Shown here: piece by piece, positions 7,706 through 16,424 of the stretch
Layout: every line of letters starts with the position of its first letter
How positions within the stretch are numbered: the stretch's first letter is position 1
Assembly (NCBI GenBank): GCA_016721465.1
Contig: JADKIA010000004.1
Span: 310,001-374,000 of the forward strand
Source: Ideonella sp.
GTDB taxonomy: Bacteria > Pseudomonadota > Gammaproteobacteria > Burkholderiales > Burkholderiaceae_C
Length of the DNA: 64,000 bases
Direction of reading: 5' to 3'
The notes under the pieces: generated by a model
Told to the model about the DNA's origin: nothing
The model's input: only the letters and a program-made list of their open reading frames with translations
Databases searched by the model: none
Made by a program: the position numbers and the translations under genes

Positions 7706-9724
7706 ATGATCCTGATAAAGAACCTGACCTTGCGCCGCGGCGTGAAGGTCGTGCTGCAAAACGCCAGCGTCACGCTCAATCCGAACGACAAGGTGGGCCT
7801 GGTCGGACGCAACGGCGCCGGCAAGTCCTCGCTGTTTTCGCTGATCGCCGGCCGCCTGCATGCGGATGCAGGCGACGTGGAGATGCCACCGCGCTGGCGC
7901 ATCGGCGAGGTGGCGCAATCGATGCCTGAGACCGATGAGCCCGCCACCGACTTCGTGCTCGACGGTGACCTGCCCTTGGCAGAGGCGCAAGCTGCGTTGC
8001 GCGCCGCCGAGGCCAGCGAGGACGGCCATGCGATTGCCGAGGCGCACATGCACCTGGAGCAGGCCGGCGCTTTCGACGCGCGTTCGCGCGCGCAGTCGCT
8101 GCTGCTGGGCCTGGGCTTCCGCATCGAGCAGCTCGATGCGCCGGTGAACAGCTTCTCCGGTGGCTGGCGCATGCGCCTGCAACTGGCCCGCGCACTGATG
8201 TGCCCGGCCGAATTGCTGTTGCTGGACGAGCCGACCAACCACCTGGACCTGGACGCCCTGGTGTGGCTGGAAGGCTGGCTCAAGCGCTACACCGGCCTGC
8301 TGATCATCATCAGCCACGACCGCGAATTCCTGGATGCGATCACCTCAGTCACTCTGCATCTGCAGGACGCGTCTCTCACGCGCTATGGCGGCAACTACAC
8401 CACCTTCGAAGAGATGCGCGCCGAACGCCTGTCGCAGCAGCAGGCCGCCGCCTCGCGGCAGGCCGACAAGATCGCCCACTTGCAGCGCTTCATCGACCGT
8501 TTCAAGGCCAAGGCCTCCAAGGCCAAGCAGGCACAAAGCCGCGTGAAGGCCCTGGCGCGCATGGAAAAGCTCGCGCCGGTGCTCACCGACAGCGAGTTCG
8601 ACTTCGAGTTCCGCGAGCCTGCCAATCTGCCCAATCCGATGCTCACCATGCAGGATCTGGTCTGTGGGTATGGTGCGACAGCCATCGTTCGCAATGTCGA
8701 CAAGACCGTGCTGGCCGGCCAGCGCATCGGCATCCTGGGTGCCAACGGCCAGGGCAAGTCGACCCTGGTCAAGACCATTGCCCACGCGCTGCAACCACTG
8801 GGCGGAACGCTCACCGAGGGCAAGGGCCTGGCCATTGGCTATTTCGCGCAGCAGGAGCTCGATCTGCTCAGCGAAGACGACACCCCGCTGCAGCGCATGG
8901 TTCGCCTGGCGCGCGACGTCAGCCCGAATGCGCGCGAGCAGGAACTGCGCAATTTCCTCGGTCAGTTCCGCTTCACTGGCGACATGGTGCATCAAAAGGT
9001 GGGCACGCTGTCGGGCGGCGAACGTGCCCGACTGGTGATGGCCACCATCGTCTGGCAGCGCCCCAACCTGCTGCTGCTGGACGAGCCGACCAACCACCTG
9101 GACCTGAACACCCGCGAGGCCTTGTCCATTGCACTGAACGAGTTCGAAGGCACCGTGATGTTGGTCAGCCACGACCGCGCCCTGCTGCGCGAGGTCTGCG
9201 ACGAGTTCTGGCTGGTCACCTCCGGAGGCGTGCTGCCCTTCGATGGCGACCTGGACGACTATCAACGCTGGCTGCTGGACGTCTCGCGCGCCACGGCGCG
9301 CGGCCAGCCTCCACCGCCCGTGCCGGGCAGCACACCGGTGCTGGTTGAAGCGCCCGTGCTGCAGGCCAAGGCTGCCGACACCCCGCGCTCGGCGAAGGCT
9401 GCAAAGGCTTCGGCGCCAGCCGCGGGTGCGGCCGGACCGGGCAAGCGCGAAGACCGCAAGGCCTCGTCGCAGGCCCGCGCCGAGTTGGCCAACCGCACCC
9501 GCCCACTGCGCCAGGAACTGCAGCAGATCGACACGCGGCTGGGCAAGGTCGGCGTCGAGCGCACTCAGATCGAAGCGCAGTTGGCTGCGGGCAGCCTGTC
9601 GGGCACCGACATCGCCGAGGCCGGCCGCCGCCTGAACCACATTGCCGCCGAGGTGGCCATGCTGGAAGAGCGCTGGCTGGAGCTTCAGGGCGAGATCGAA
9701 ACACTGTCCACATCGGTGCCTTGA
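7706..9724 (+). CDS. ABC-F family ATP-binding cassette protein (YheS/Uup-like)
   Basis: This 672-residue protein has two fused ABC ATPase domains and no membrane segments, the signature of ribosome-associated ABC-F factors that relieve stalled translation. The first Walker A GRNGAGKS is at residues 34-41 with signature FSGGWRMRL and Walker B LLLLDEPTNHLDL. The linker (about 245-320, LSQQQAAASRQ and following) is charged and helical. The second domain has GANGQGKST, LSGGERARL and a second DEPTNHLDL. A low-complexity Ala/Pro linker leads to a C-terminal coiled coil (about 590-672). The ATG at 7706 excludes the repeat-derived upstream frame. Confidence 0.88.
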   Translation: MILIKNLTLRRGVKVVLQNASVTLNPNDKVGLVGRNGAGKSSLFSLIAGRLHADAGDVEMPPRWRIGEVAQSMPETDEPATDFVLDGDLPLAEAQAALRAAEASEDGHAIAEAHMHLEQAGAFDARSRAQSLLLGLGFRIEQLDAPVNSFSGGWRMRLQLARALMCPAELLLLDEPTNHLDLDALVWLEGWLKRYTGLLIIISHDREFLDAITSVTLHLQDASLTRYGGNYTTFEEMRAERLSQQQAAASRQADKIAHLQRFIDRFKAKASKAKQAQSRVKALARMEKLAPVLTDSEFDFEFREPANLPNPMLTMQDLVCGYGATAIVRNVDKTVLAGQRIGILGANGQGKSTLVKTIAHALQPLGGTLTEGKGLAIGYFAQQELDLLSEDDTPLQRMVRLARDVSPNAREQELRNFLGQFRFTGDMVHQKVGTLSGGERARLVMATIVWQRPNLLLLDEPTNHLDLNTREALSIALNEFEGTVMLVSHDRALLREVCDEFWLVTSGGVLPFDGDLDDYQRWLLDVSRATARGQPPPPVPGSTPVLVEAPVLQAKAADTPRSAKAAKASAPAAGAAGPGKREDRKASSQARAELANRTRPLRQELQQIDTRLGKVGVERTQIEAQLAAGSLSGTDIAEAGRRLNHIAAEVAMLEERWLELQGEIETLSTSVP

Positions 9725-9802
9725 TGCGCACGCCACCCGAGCTCGGCGCAGGGTCGATACTCTGCCCTCCCATCCGTGTCACGCAACGCTGAAGGAACAA
9801 GC

Positions 9803-10228
9803 ATGGCCCTCGATAAAGTCCTCTACACCGCCCACGCCACGGCCACCGGTGGCCGCACCGGCAGCGCCGAGTCGTCCGACGGCGCGCTGAAGGTGGCGCT
9901 GTCCACGCCGAAGGAGCTCGGTGGCGCCGGCGGCGCTGGCACCAACCCCGAGCAGATGTTCGCGGCCGGCTACGCGGCCTGTTTCATCGGGGCCTTGAAG
10001 GCGGTCGGCGCACGCTTGAAGGTCAAGGTGCCGGACGACGTGTCCATCAGCGCCGACGTGGGCATCGGCCCCATACCGGCCGGCTTCGGCATCCAGGTGG
10101 CCATGCGCGTGAGCTTGCCGGGCATTGATCGCGCCCAGGCCGAAGCCCTGGTGGCTGCAGCGCACCAAGTCTGCCCGTACAGCAACGCGACGCGCGGCAA
10201 CATCGACGTGGCCTTGTCGGTCGTCTGA
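9803..10228 (+). CDS. ohr: Organic hydroperoxide resistance protein (OsmC/Ohr family)
   Basis: Ohr is a thiol peroxidase that reduces organic hydroperoxides with lipoylated proteins as electron donors. The 141-residue protein contains the peroxidatic Cys60 in GYAACFIGAL and the resolving Cys124 in HQVCPYSNATRGN. Arg18 and Glu50 match the family's catalytic pair. The GGAGGAGTNPEQMFAAGYAACF block is diagnostic of Ohr and distinguishes it from OsmC. The ATG at 9803 follows GAAGGAACAAGC, a usable ribosome-binding site. No ohrR gene is adjacent. Confidence 0.93.
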   Translation: MALDKVLYTAHATATGGRTGSAESSDGALKVALSTPKELGGAGGAGTNPEQMFAAGYAACFIGALKAVGARLKVKVPDDVSISADVGIGPIPAGFGIQVAMRVSLPGIDRAQAEALVAAAHQVCPYSNATRGNIDVALSVV

Positions 10229-10255
10229 CCTTGCCCCGAAACCGGCGCTGACGAT

Positions 10256-11200
10256 TCAGCGGCCGCTCATCAACGCCAGCATCAGGTCGATGCGCGCCTG
10301 CCAGGGCGTGCCGGCGGTCGCTGCGGGCAGCACTGCATCCCTCGCGCCGGCTGGCGACTCGACGATCACCCCTTGCGCGCAGCGCGTGCCGCGCACCACG
10401 GGCACGCCTGCGGCCACGGCTCGCGCCAGGGCGGCCTGCAACGCCTGGTGCACCGAGCCATTGCCGGTCGCGGCCACCACGATGCCGCGTACCCCCGCAG
10501 CCAACATCGCGTCCACTCCGGCCCGTGTCGCGCCAGCATGGCTGGGCAACACTTCCACCCAGGGCCACGAGGCCACGTCCTCCGAAATGACCGGCAGGCC
10601 CAGGGCTTCACCCTCGGGCCAAGGTCTGAATCGGCGCAAGCCGCCTTCTTCCACGCGCGCCAAGGGGCCCGCATCGCCCGAGTCGAAGGCATCCAGCCTG
10701 TAGCTGTGCACCTTGCGCACGTCGGCCGCCGCATGCACGGTGCCGGCCAATACGGCCACCACGCCACGAGCGCCGGGTTCGCGCGCCACCGCCACCGCAT
10801 CGCGCAGGTTGGCGGGCCCGTCCGCGCTGAGCGCGCTGGCCGGACGCATGGCCGCAGTGAGGACCAGTGGCTTGGCGGGCGCCAGCACACGATGCAGGAA
10901 CCAGGCGGTCTCCTCCAGGGTGTCGGTGCCATGGGTCACCACAACCCCGGCCACATCGGCACGCGCCAGGTGATGCGCCGCGCGCTGCGCCAGGCGCTGC
11001 CACGTCGCGTGATCCATGTCCTTGCTGTCCAGTTGGGCCACCTGCTCGCACTCGATGGCTTGCCCCTTCAAGGCGGGCACGGCGGCCAGCAACTCGGCCG
11101 CCGAGCGCTGGGCCGCGGTGTAGCCGACGTTGTCTGAAGGGTCGACGGCGGTCCCCGCAATGGTGCCGCCGGTGCCCAGAATGACGATGGTGCTTGGCAT
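10256..11200 (-). CDS. Asparaginase (type II-like, no obvious signal peptide)
   Basis: This 314-residue enzyme hydrolyses L-asparagine to aspartate and ammonia. The nucleophile Thr13 lies in LGTGGTIAG and the second catalytic block is VVVTHGTDTLEET. AAMRPASALSADGPANL forms the substrate pocket region. The N-terminus is not a clear signal peptide, so a cytoplasmic location is inferred. An upstream in-frame GTG at 11209 is possible, but the ATG at 11200 starts closest to the conserved fold. It is divergent from lexA, and the two LexA boxes begin 12 bases from its start, so SOS control is plausible. Confidence 0.88.
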   Translation of the reverse strand: MPSTIVILGTGGTIAGTAVDPSDNVGYTAAQRSAAELLAAVPALKGQAIECEQVAQLDSKDMDHATWQRLAQRAAHHLARADVAGVVVTHGTDTLEETAWFLHRVLAPAKPLVLTAAMRPASALSADGPANLRDAVAVAREPGARGVVAVLAGTVHAAADVRKVHSYRLDAFDSGDAGPLARVEEGGLRRFRPWPEGEALGLPVISEDVASWPWVEVLPSHAGATRAGVDAMLAAGVRGIVVAATGNGSVHQALQAALARAVAAGVPVVRGTRCAQGVIVESPAGARDAVLPAATAGTPWQARIDLMLALMSGR

Positions 11201-11211
11201 TTGGCTCACTT

Positions 11212-11227
11212 CTGGATAAAAATACAG
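11212..11227. promoter_or_regulatory. LexA box 1
   Basis: The sequence CTGGATAAAAATACAG fits the CTG-N10-CAG LexA operator. It lies in the divergent region between the asparaginase gene and lexA, consistent with autoregulation of lexA. Confidence 0.75.
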
Positions 11228-11230
11228 TCA

Positions 11231-11246
11231 CTGGATAAAACCGCAG
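11231..11246. promoter_or_regulatory. LexA box 2
   Basis: CTGGATAAAACCGCAG is a second CTG-N10-CAG operator, 19 bases downstream of the first and sharing its left half CTGGATAAAA. The tandem pair lies 48 bases before the lexA ATG, so two LexA dimers could bind on nearly the same face of the helix. Confidence 0.75.
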
Positions 11247-11293
11247 TCAACCCTTGGTGGCCGTTAGGCTTCCTGGGTTCAACAGGAGTTCCG

Positions 11294-11971
11294 ATGGACG
11301 AAGGCCCCAAGCTCACCGCCCGGCAGCAGCAGATTCTCGACTTGGTGCAGAGTGCCATCGAACGCACCGGTGCCCCGCCCACGCGGGCCGAGATTGCTGC
11401 CGAATTGGGTTTCCGCTCGGCCAACGCAGCCGAAGAGCATTTGCAGGCCCTGGCCCGCAAAGGCGTCATCGAACTGGTAGTGGGCACTTCGCGGGGCATT
11501 CGTCTGCACTCGGACACCTTGCGCAACCTCAACCAGGCGCGCAACAAGCAATTCTCGCTGCCCCTGCCAGGCATCGCGCAACTCACGCTGCCGCTGGTCG
11601 GCCGCGTGGCCGCCGGCAGCCCCATCCTGGCGCAAGAGCACATCGACCAGACCTACGTGATGGAAGCCAGCATGTTTCCGCGCCGTCCCGACTACCTGTT
11701 GAAGGTGCGCGGCATGAGCATGCGCGACGCCGGCATCATGGACGGCGACCTGCTTGCGGTGCAAAAGACACGCGAGGCCAAGAACGGGCAGATCGTCGTG
11801 GCCAGACTGGGCGACGAGGTCACCGTCAAGCGCCTGCACCGCACGCGCCACGGCATCGAGTTGCTGCCCGAGAATCCCGATTTCCAGCCCATCATCGTGT
11901 CGGCCGACAACACCGAGTTCGAACTCGAAGGCGTGGCCGTGGGGCTGATCCGCAACACCATGTTGATGTGA
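11294..11971 (+). CDS. lexA: LexA repressor, SOS regulator
   Basis: LexA represses DNA-damage genes and cleaves itself when RecA filaments form. The 225-residue protein has an N-terminal winged helix (LTARQQQILDLVQSAIE and GAPPTRAEIAAELGF). The Ala-Gly cleavage site lies in GRVAAGSPIL. The catalytic Ser142 is in VRGMSMRDAGI and Lys179 in DEVTVKRLH. The ATG at 11294 follows an AGGAG ribosome-binding site (CAACAGGAGTTCCG). Two LexA boxes lie just upstream. A small helix-hairpin-helix gene overlaps its end. Confidence 0.96.
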   Translation: MDEGPKLTARQQQILDLVQSAIERTGAPPTRAEIAAELGFRSANAAEEHLQALARKGVIELVVGTSRGIRLHSDTLRNLNQARNKQFSLPLPGIAQLTLPLVGRVAAGSPILAQEHIDQTYVMEASMFPRRPDYLLKVRGMSMRDAGIMDGDLLAVQKTREAKNGQIVVARLGDEVTVKRLHRTRHGIELLPENPDFQPIIVSADNTEFELEGVAVGLIRNTMLM

Positions 11972-12279
11972 GGCTCAAGGTGGCCGTGAAAGCACCCAAG
12001 GCGCCCAGCCCAGCGCATTGCCTACGGCTGGAAGACCTGCCCAACGTCGGGCCCGCCATCGCCAACGACCTGCGTTCGCTCGGCATCCAGCATCCGCGCG
12101 AGCTGGCGCACCGCGATGCCTTCGTGTTGTATCAGTCGCTGTGTCAACTCACGGGCAAGCGTCAGGACCCTTGCGTGCTGGACACCTTCATGGCGGCCAC
12201 GGATTTCATGCGCGGTGCGGCACCCGAACCCTGGTGGCGATACACGGCGCAGCGCAAACGGATCTACGGGCCGCTGTAG
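11968..12279 (+). CDS. Helix-hairpin-helix protein, Cdd1/'mitomycin resistance McrB'-like
   Basis: This small basic protein of about 103 residues carries one helix-hairpin-helix DNA-binding motif, LPNVGPAIANDLRSLGI. The tail DPCVLDTFMAATDFM and PWWRYTAQRKR resembles the Cdd1/pathogenicity-locus family, some members of which are labelled mitomycin resistance proteins. The start is uncertain: GTG 11968 overlaps the lexA stop (GTGA), while GTG 11980 and 11986 are in frame. Close coupling to lexA suggests expression with the SOS response. Its biochemical role is not established. Confidence 0.75.
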   Translation: MRLKVAVKAPKAPSPAHCLRLEDLPNVGPAIANDLRSLGIQHPRELAHRDAFVLYQSLCQLTGKRQDPCVLDTFMAATDFMRGAAPEPWWRYTAQRKRIYGPL

Positions 12280-12340
12280 CGCACGCCGCCGCCTGGGCTT
12301 GCGTCGCCCTGCGTCGCCCGATCCCGCGGCGGCGCGGCTG

Positions 12341-14773
12341 TCACGCACCCGGCTTCAAGACCAGCATCTGCCTCGCGCCGCCAGCCTGCGGCCAGAGCGG
12401 CACGTACTCCACCCCGGCCCAGCGCTGCACGAAACTGCGGTACAGGGGCGACCACGGGATGCCACTCTGCCCGGTGCTGTGGATGATCACCGACTTGGCG
12501 GGGTCGCCCAGGTCGTAAAGGGCGCGCAGGCTGGGGCCATGCTCGTCCAGGTACAACTCGCCCGTGGCTGGATCGGGGCGCAGGCTGACCCGGGCCACGT
12601 TCACCGTGTAGGTGTCGCCACCAACGGGTGTGCGCACCTCGAAGAAACGGGCCAAAGCCTTCACGTTGGAAAACGGCCGATGCTCCGACCGTGCCTGGTG
12701 GACCTGGCCCCAGCGCCAGGCGGCCGGGTCGGCACCCTGCAGGGCCTGCAGTTCATTCAGGGCATCCGTGAAGGCAGCGTCGGTCTGGCTGGCACAGGTC
12801 TCGACCAGCGCCGTGGTCTTGTCGTCGCACCACCACGCGTCGTTGCGATCGAGCACCACCTCCAGGGTGTCGGCGTAGCCACGCGTGCTGAGCGTGCGGT
12901 CATACAAGTCGGCACCGATCTCGTCGGCGAGCAATCGGCGGCCCAGGTGGCGCGACCAGGCCCAGTAGATCAGCGGAGCGGCCTTGTCCGCGGCCATGCG
13001 GCCGTCGAAACCGATGAGTTGCTGCATCGCCGCCGCAGCCAGCGGGTGGCTGGATTTCGCCTTCAGCAGCCACGGCAACAGACGCGGCGCGGCGAGCGAT
13101 TGCACGTCGGCATGCATATTGCGCAGGTCGGCCTGCGAATGCTTGGGGGCGGCCTCGATCATCTGCACGATGCGTTGGTGTCGGTACGGCAGCGCCCAGT
13201 TGCTGGTGAGGTAGTGCGGGTAGTCGGCCGGCACGATGCGCTGGTTGGCCGTGGCGATGTAGCCTGCAGCGGGGTCGCGTTGCTGGTGCAGCGCATCGAA
13301 GGGCAGCCAGCCGGCCCAGTCGTAGCGCGCATCCCAACCGGGTGCGGGCGCCAGGCCGTGCAGATCGTTCTCGGGCTTGCGCAGCGGGATGCGGCCTGGT
13401 GCGATCAGGCCGATGTGGCCCGCCCGATCGGCCACCACCATGTTCTGCATCGGCGCGACCCAGCCGCGAGTGGCGGCGATGAAGCTGTCGACCGAGGTGG
13501 CGCGGTTCATTTGCATGGCCGTGCCCACGGCATCGCTGTCGGCGTCCAGGGCCGTCCAGCGCAGGGCGAGCACATGCGTCGGCTTGGCGCCGAGCAGGTC
13601 ATCGGCCAGGCCGGCGTCGGAGATCACTGGACCATGGCGAGTGCGCCGAACGGTGAACGCCACGTCCGGCGCACCCTTGACCTTGATGGTCTCGTTCACG
13701 CTTTCGAAGCGTGCCCAGCCTTCGGGCGTCTGGTATTGCGTGGCATCGTCGGGCTTGACGTGCTCGAGGTACAGGTCTTGCACATCGGGCCCGGTATTGG
13801 TGAAGCCCCAGGCGATGTGTTCGTTCTGGCCCATGACCAGCGTGGGCATGCCCGGCAAGGTGGCGCCGGCGAGCTTCAGGCCCGGCATTTCCATGCGCGC
13901 GAAGTACCACAGCGCCGGAGCGGACAGCTTCAGGTGCGGGTCGTTGGCCAGCAACGGTGCCCCGGTGGTGGTGCGCGAGCCAGCCAGCACCCAGTTGTTG
14001 GAGCCCTCGCCCTCGATGCCCGAGGGCGGCGCGGCGGCCATCAGGCGGTCGGCCAAGGTCTCGATGCCAGCGGTCTTCTGGCTGAGCTTGAGCGATTGGT
14101 ACAGGGCCGCGTAGTCCAGGCTCGGCAATGGCTTTTCGCCTGGGTAAGGCGGCAGCACGTCGTCGATGCGGTCCTTGGGCAGGTGCATGGCCAGGCGCAG
14201 GCGCAGCAACTCCATGTTCCAGTTCGCGCCCAGGTCCCAGGCCATCATGATGGTCCAGGCGATGCTGTCCACCGGCGACCAGGCCTCGGGTTGCAGGCCC
14301 ATCAGCACGAACTCCGGCGGACGCGCGCGCATGGCCTGCTTCAGGCTGGCATTCACGCCGCTCGCGTAGGCCAGCAGCAGTTCGCGGGATGCGCCCTTGG
14401 TCTGATCCCACTGGGCCTGCGCCGCCCGACGAACGCCTATGGCGCGCAGCACGCGGTCGGTGTCCACCGCCTTGGGGCCGAAGGCCTCGGCCAGGCGACC
14501 GCTGCCGATGCGACGGTGGGTTTCCATCTGCCACAGGCGGTCCTGCGCATGGGCCACCCCCAGGCCGAAGGCCAGGTCGTTCAGGTTCTGCGCCCGGATG
14601 GTGGGGATGCCATGCTCGTCACGTTCGATGCTCACCTCGGCAGACAGGCCGGCCAGGCGCAACTCACCCTGGGTTTGCGGCAGCGCGCGCTGGCTGTACA
14701 CATACGCTGCGCCGGTTGCCAACAGCAACACCAGCAACAGCACACCGACCAATCGTTTGATCCACTTCGTCAT
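12341..14773 (-). CDS. Penicillin acylase family protein (Ntn hydrolase)
   Basis: This 810-residue N-terminal-nucleophile amidase is exported and self-processed. It begins with a signal-anchor (MTKWIKRLVGVLLLVLLLA), then the alpha-subunit region (VSIERDEHGIPTIRA, GVAHAQDRLWQME). The beta subunit is expected to start at Ser258 in GEGSNNWVLAGS, the nucleophile generated by cleavage after Gly. TATANQ-like sequence (YIATANQRIVP) and the C-terminal GQSGIPWSPLY also match the family. Members hydrolyse beta-lactams, acyl-homoserine lactones or peptides; the substrate cannot be inferred here. The ATG at 14773 places the hydrophobic segment at the N-terminus. Confidence 0.88.
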   Translation of the reverse strand: MTKWIKRLVGVLLLVLLLATGAAYVYSQRALPQTQGELRLAGLSAEVSIERDEHGIPTIRAQNLNDLAFGLGVAHAQDRLWQMETHRRIGSGRLAEAFGPKAVDTDRVLRAIGVRRAAQAQWDQTKGASRELLLAYASGVNASLKQAMRARPPEFVLMGLQPEAWSPVDSIAWTIMMAWDLGANWNMELLRLRLAMHLPKDRIDDVLPPYPGEKPLPSLDYAALYQSLKLSQKTAGIETLADRLMAAAPPSGIEGEGSNNWVLAGSRTTTGAPLLANDPHLKLSAPALWYFARMEMPGLKLAGATLPGMPTLVMGQNEHIAWGFTNTGPDVQDLYLEHVKPDDATQYQTPEGWARFESVNETIKVKGAPDVAFTVRRTRHGPVISDAGLADDLLGAKPTHVLALRWTALDADSDAVGTAMQMNRATSVDSFIAATRGWVAPMQNMVVADRAGHIGLIAPGRIPLRKPENDLHGLAPAPGWDARYDWAGWLPFDALHQQRDPAAGYIATANQRIVPADYPHYLTSNWALPYRHQRIVQMIEAAPKHSQADLRNMHADVQSLAAPRLLPWLLKAKSSHPLAAAAMQQLIGFDGRMAADKAAPLIYWAWSRHLGRRLLADEIGADLYDRTLSTRGYADTLEVVLDRNDAWWCDDKTTALVETCASQTDAAFTDALNELQALQGADPAAWRWGQVHQARSEHRPFSNVKALARFFEVRTPVGGDTYTVNVARVSLRPDPATGELYLDEHGPSLRALYDLGDPAKSVIIHSTGQSGIPWSPLYRSFVQRWAGVEYVPLWPQAGGARQMLVLKPGA

Positions 14774-14997
14774 CTGCAGGCCCTCGTCGACAGCTCGTCC
14801 GGGTGCAAGCCTAGCAGCTTGTCCCGAGCGGCCGACCGGCCCGGCTGGCTGTGCGAACGGGCTGGATCGCCACGGCGGCCCTCCCGCCTTGGTGAGCACC
14901 GAAGTGAACGGCGATGCGCCCCTTGTTCGTCACATGCCCGTCGTCACGACTGCTCACAATGGTTTCAGTTTCGGTGCTCCGTGCCGAAATCCACACC

Positions 14998-15450
14998 ATG
15001 AGCCCACTTGCCCAGTTCCTGCCTTCGCTGCTGATTCGCAAGCGCTTGCACAAGCCAAGCGCGCCGCCCAGCAGCCTGATGACGCGCATCCAGGTGTGTC
15101 CGCCGCAACTGTGGCCGTCGTCACTGACGTTGTGGGGCCGTGCCCGTCGCTGGCTGATGAAGGACCACCTGTGGACGCCCGCCGCGTCACGCCCTGTGAA
15201 TCGGCTGACCATGGTGAAGAACGAATTCGAAGACAGTCTGGCCGGGTTGACCGGCGTGGACGCGGGCCAGCTGTCGTACCAGATCGAGCGCGCTCGTTCG
15301 CTGCGTGAGCTCTGGCACCTGCGTTCCACCTTGTATGGCGTGCTGGCCCTGGCCCACAGCCAGTCTGAAGCCGAGCGCCGCATGGCCCGACTGAACCGCC
15401 ACTTTCCGACCCGCGCCCCGCGCCCGGGCCCGATGCCACTGGACGCCTGA
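14998..15450 (+). CDS. Hypothetical protein, helical, related to its downstream neighbour
   Basis: I do not recognise this 150-residue protein. It starts MSPLAQFLPSLLIRKRL, is basic in the first half (PSSLTLWGRARRWLMKD) and has a helical second half containing YQIERARSLRELWHLRSTLYGVLALAHS. That region resembles VQVRQTEELSDLWLLRGAVF in the next gene, suggesting the two derive from a duplication or share a fold. The ATG at 14998 is preferred to an upstream ATG at 14914, which would add unrelated sequence. The genes overlap as TGATG, so they are probably co-translated. Confidence 0.7.
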   Translation: MSPLAQFLPSLLIRKRLHKPSAPPSSLMTRIQVCPPQLWPSSLTLWGRARRWLMKDHLWTPAASRPVNRLTMVKNEFEDSLAGLTGVDAGQLSYQIERARSLRELWHLRSTLYGVLALAHSQSEAERRMARLNRHFPTRAPRPGPMPLDA

Positions 15451-15797
15451 TGCCCACGCCTTGCCAACGCCCCGACTTCAGCGCCAACGCACCGCTCCAG
15501 GGTGCCGGCATGCCACAGGAACGGCTGGCACAGATCGCTGCGCGACTGACCTTCGTGGACCTGAAGCAGCGCTATGCCGCGGCGGCCGCCGGCGTGCCAG
15601 GCTCTCGCGGCGACTGGCTGCGCGTGCAGGTGCGCCAGACCGAGGAGCTGTCCGACCTGTGGTTGCTGCGCGGCGCCGTGTTCAGCGCCTTGCGCGAGCT
15701 GGACAGCGACCGGGCCAGCCTGGCGCGGCTGGACCTGTACAGCGCACTGGCCAGCGTGTTCCCGGACGACGAAGCCCTGATGCCCGTGCTGTCGTGA
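15450..15797 (+). CDS. Hypothetical protein, helical, related to its upstream neighbour
   Basis: This 115-residue protein is not recognised. It starts in a TGATG overlap with the preceding gene. Its helical core (RVQVRQTEELSDLWLLRG and ALRELDSDRASLARLDLY) parallels the LRELWHLRSTLYGVL segment of the upstream protein. No signal peptide, membrane helix or catalytic motif is visible. The coupling and shared motif suggest the two products work together, perhaps as a heterodimer; that is inference only. Confidence 0.65.
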   Translation: MPTPCQRPDFSANAPLQGAGMPQERLAQIAARLTFVDLKQRYAAAAAGVPGSRGDWLRVQVRQTEELSDLWLLRGAVFSALRELDSDRASLARLDLYSALASVFPDDEALMPVLS

Positions 15798-15830
15798 ATG
15801 CCGCCCGGCCACGCCGGGCAGGCACCAGGC

Positions 15831-16340
15831 TCAAGCCACCGACAGGAAGTCCGGCTTGCCCAACTCCACACCGGCGTGGCGCAGCAGCGCATAGGCCGTG
15901 GTGCAGTGGAAGAAGAAGTTGGGCAAGGCCCAATGCTTCAGGTAGAACTCGCCCTTGAAATGCAAGGGATCGCGGTTGCGCATCGGCAGCGTGATGTCGC
16001 GCTCCTCGCTGCCGTCGATGGCCGAAGCCGGCACGGACTGCACGTAGTCGATGGTCTTGCGAATGCGCTGGCGCAGCTCGTCCAACGTGGCCTCGTTGTC
16101 CTCGAACTTGGGCGGCTCCTGACCCGACAGGCGCGCCACGCAGCCCTTGGCGGTGTCGCTGGTGATGCGGATCTGCGAGGCAAAGGGCAACATGTCCGGC
16201 GCCAGGCGCAACCCCAGGTACACGGCGGTGTCGAACTTCTTGGCCTGGGCGTGCGCCTCGGCCTTGTCCAGCCACTTGAGCATGGCGCCGAGCTGCTTCA
16301 GGAACACAGGCACACAGGCGGCGTGCATTGAAATCGACAT
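15831..16340 (-). CDS. DUF1993 family protein
   Basis: This 169-residue protein belongs to the DUF1993 family of four-helix, DinB-like cytoplasmic proteins of unknown function. Family hallmarks are the start MSISMHAACVPVFLKQLGAM, the KKFDTAVYLGLRLAPDMLPF segment and the C-terminal FYLKHWALPNFFFHCTTAY. It is convergent with the upstream hypothetical pair and divergent from the dehydrogenase at 16425. Nothing in the context points to a substrate. Confidence 0.88.
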   Translation of the reverse strand: MSISMHAACVPVFLKQLGAMLKWLDKAEAHAQAKKFDTAVYLGLRLAPDMLPFASQIRITSDTAKGCVARLSGQEPPKFEDNEATLDELRQRIRKTIDYVQSVPASAIDGSEERDITLPMRNRDPLHFKGEFYLKHWALPNFFFHCTTAYALLRHAGVELGKPDFLSVA

Positions 16341-16424
16341 GGAGTCTCCGGGCGGGTTGGTGAGCCTCGCATGCTAGCGGCAAGCTGAGCGGGCTGCAGG
16401 ACACGGCACAATCGACGCCGCACC

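Noticed and set aside
12116..15001. A 961-codon open frame on the plus strand
   Set aside because: It is antisense to the penicillin-acylase gene, which has the nucleophile and signal anchor.
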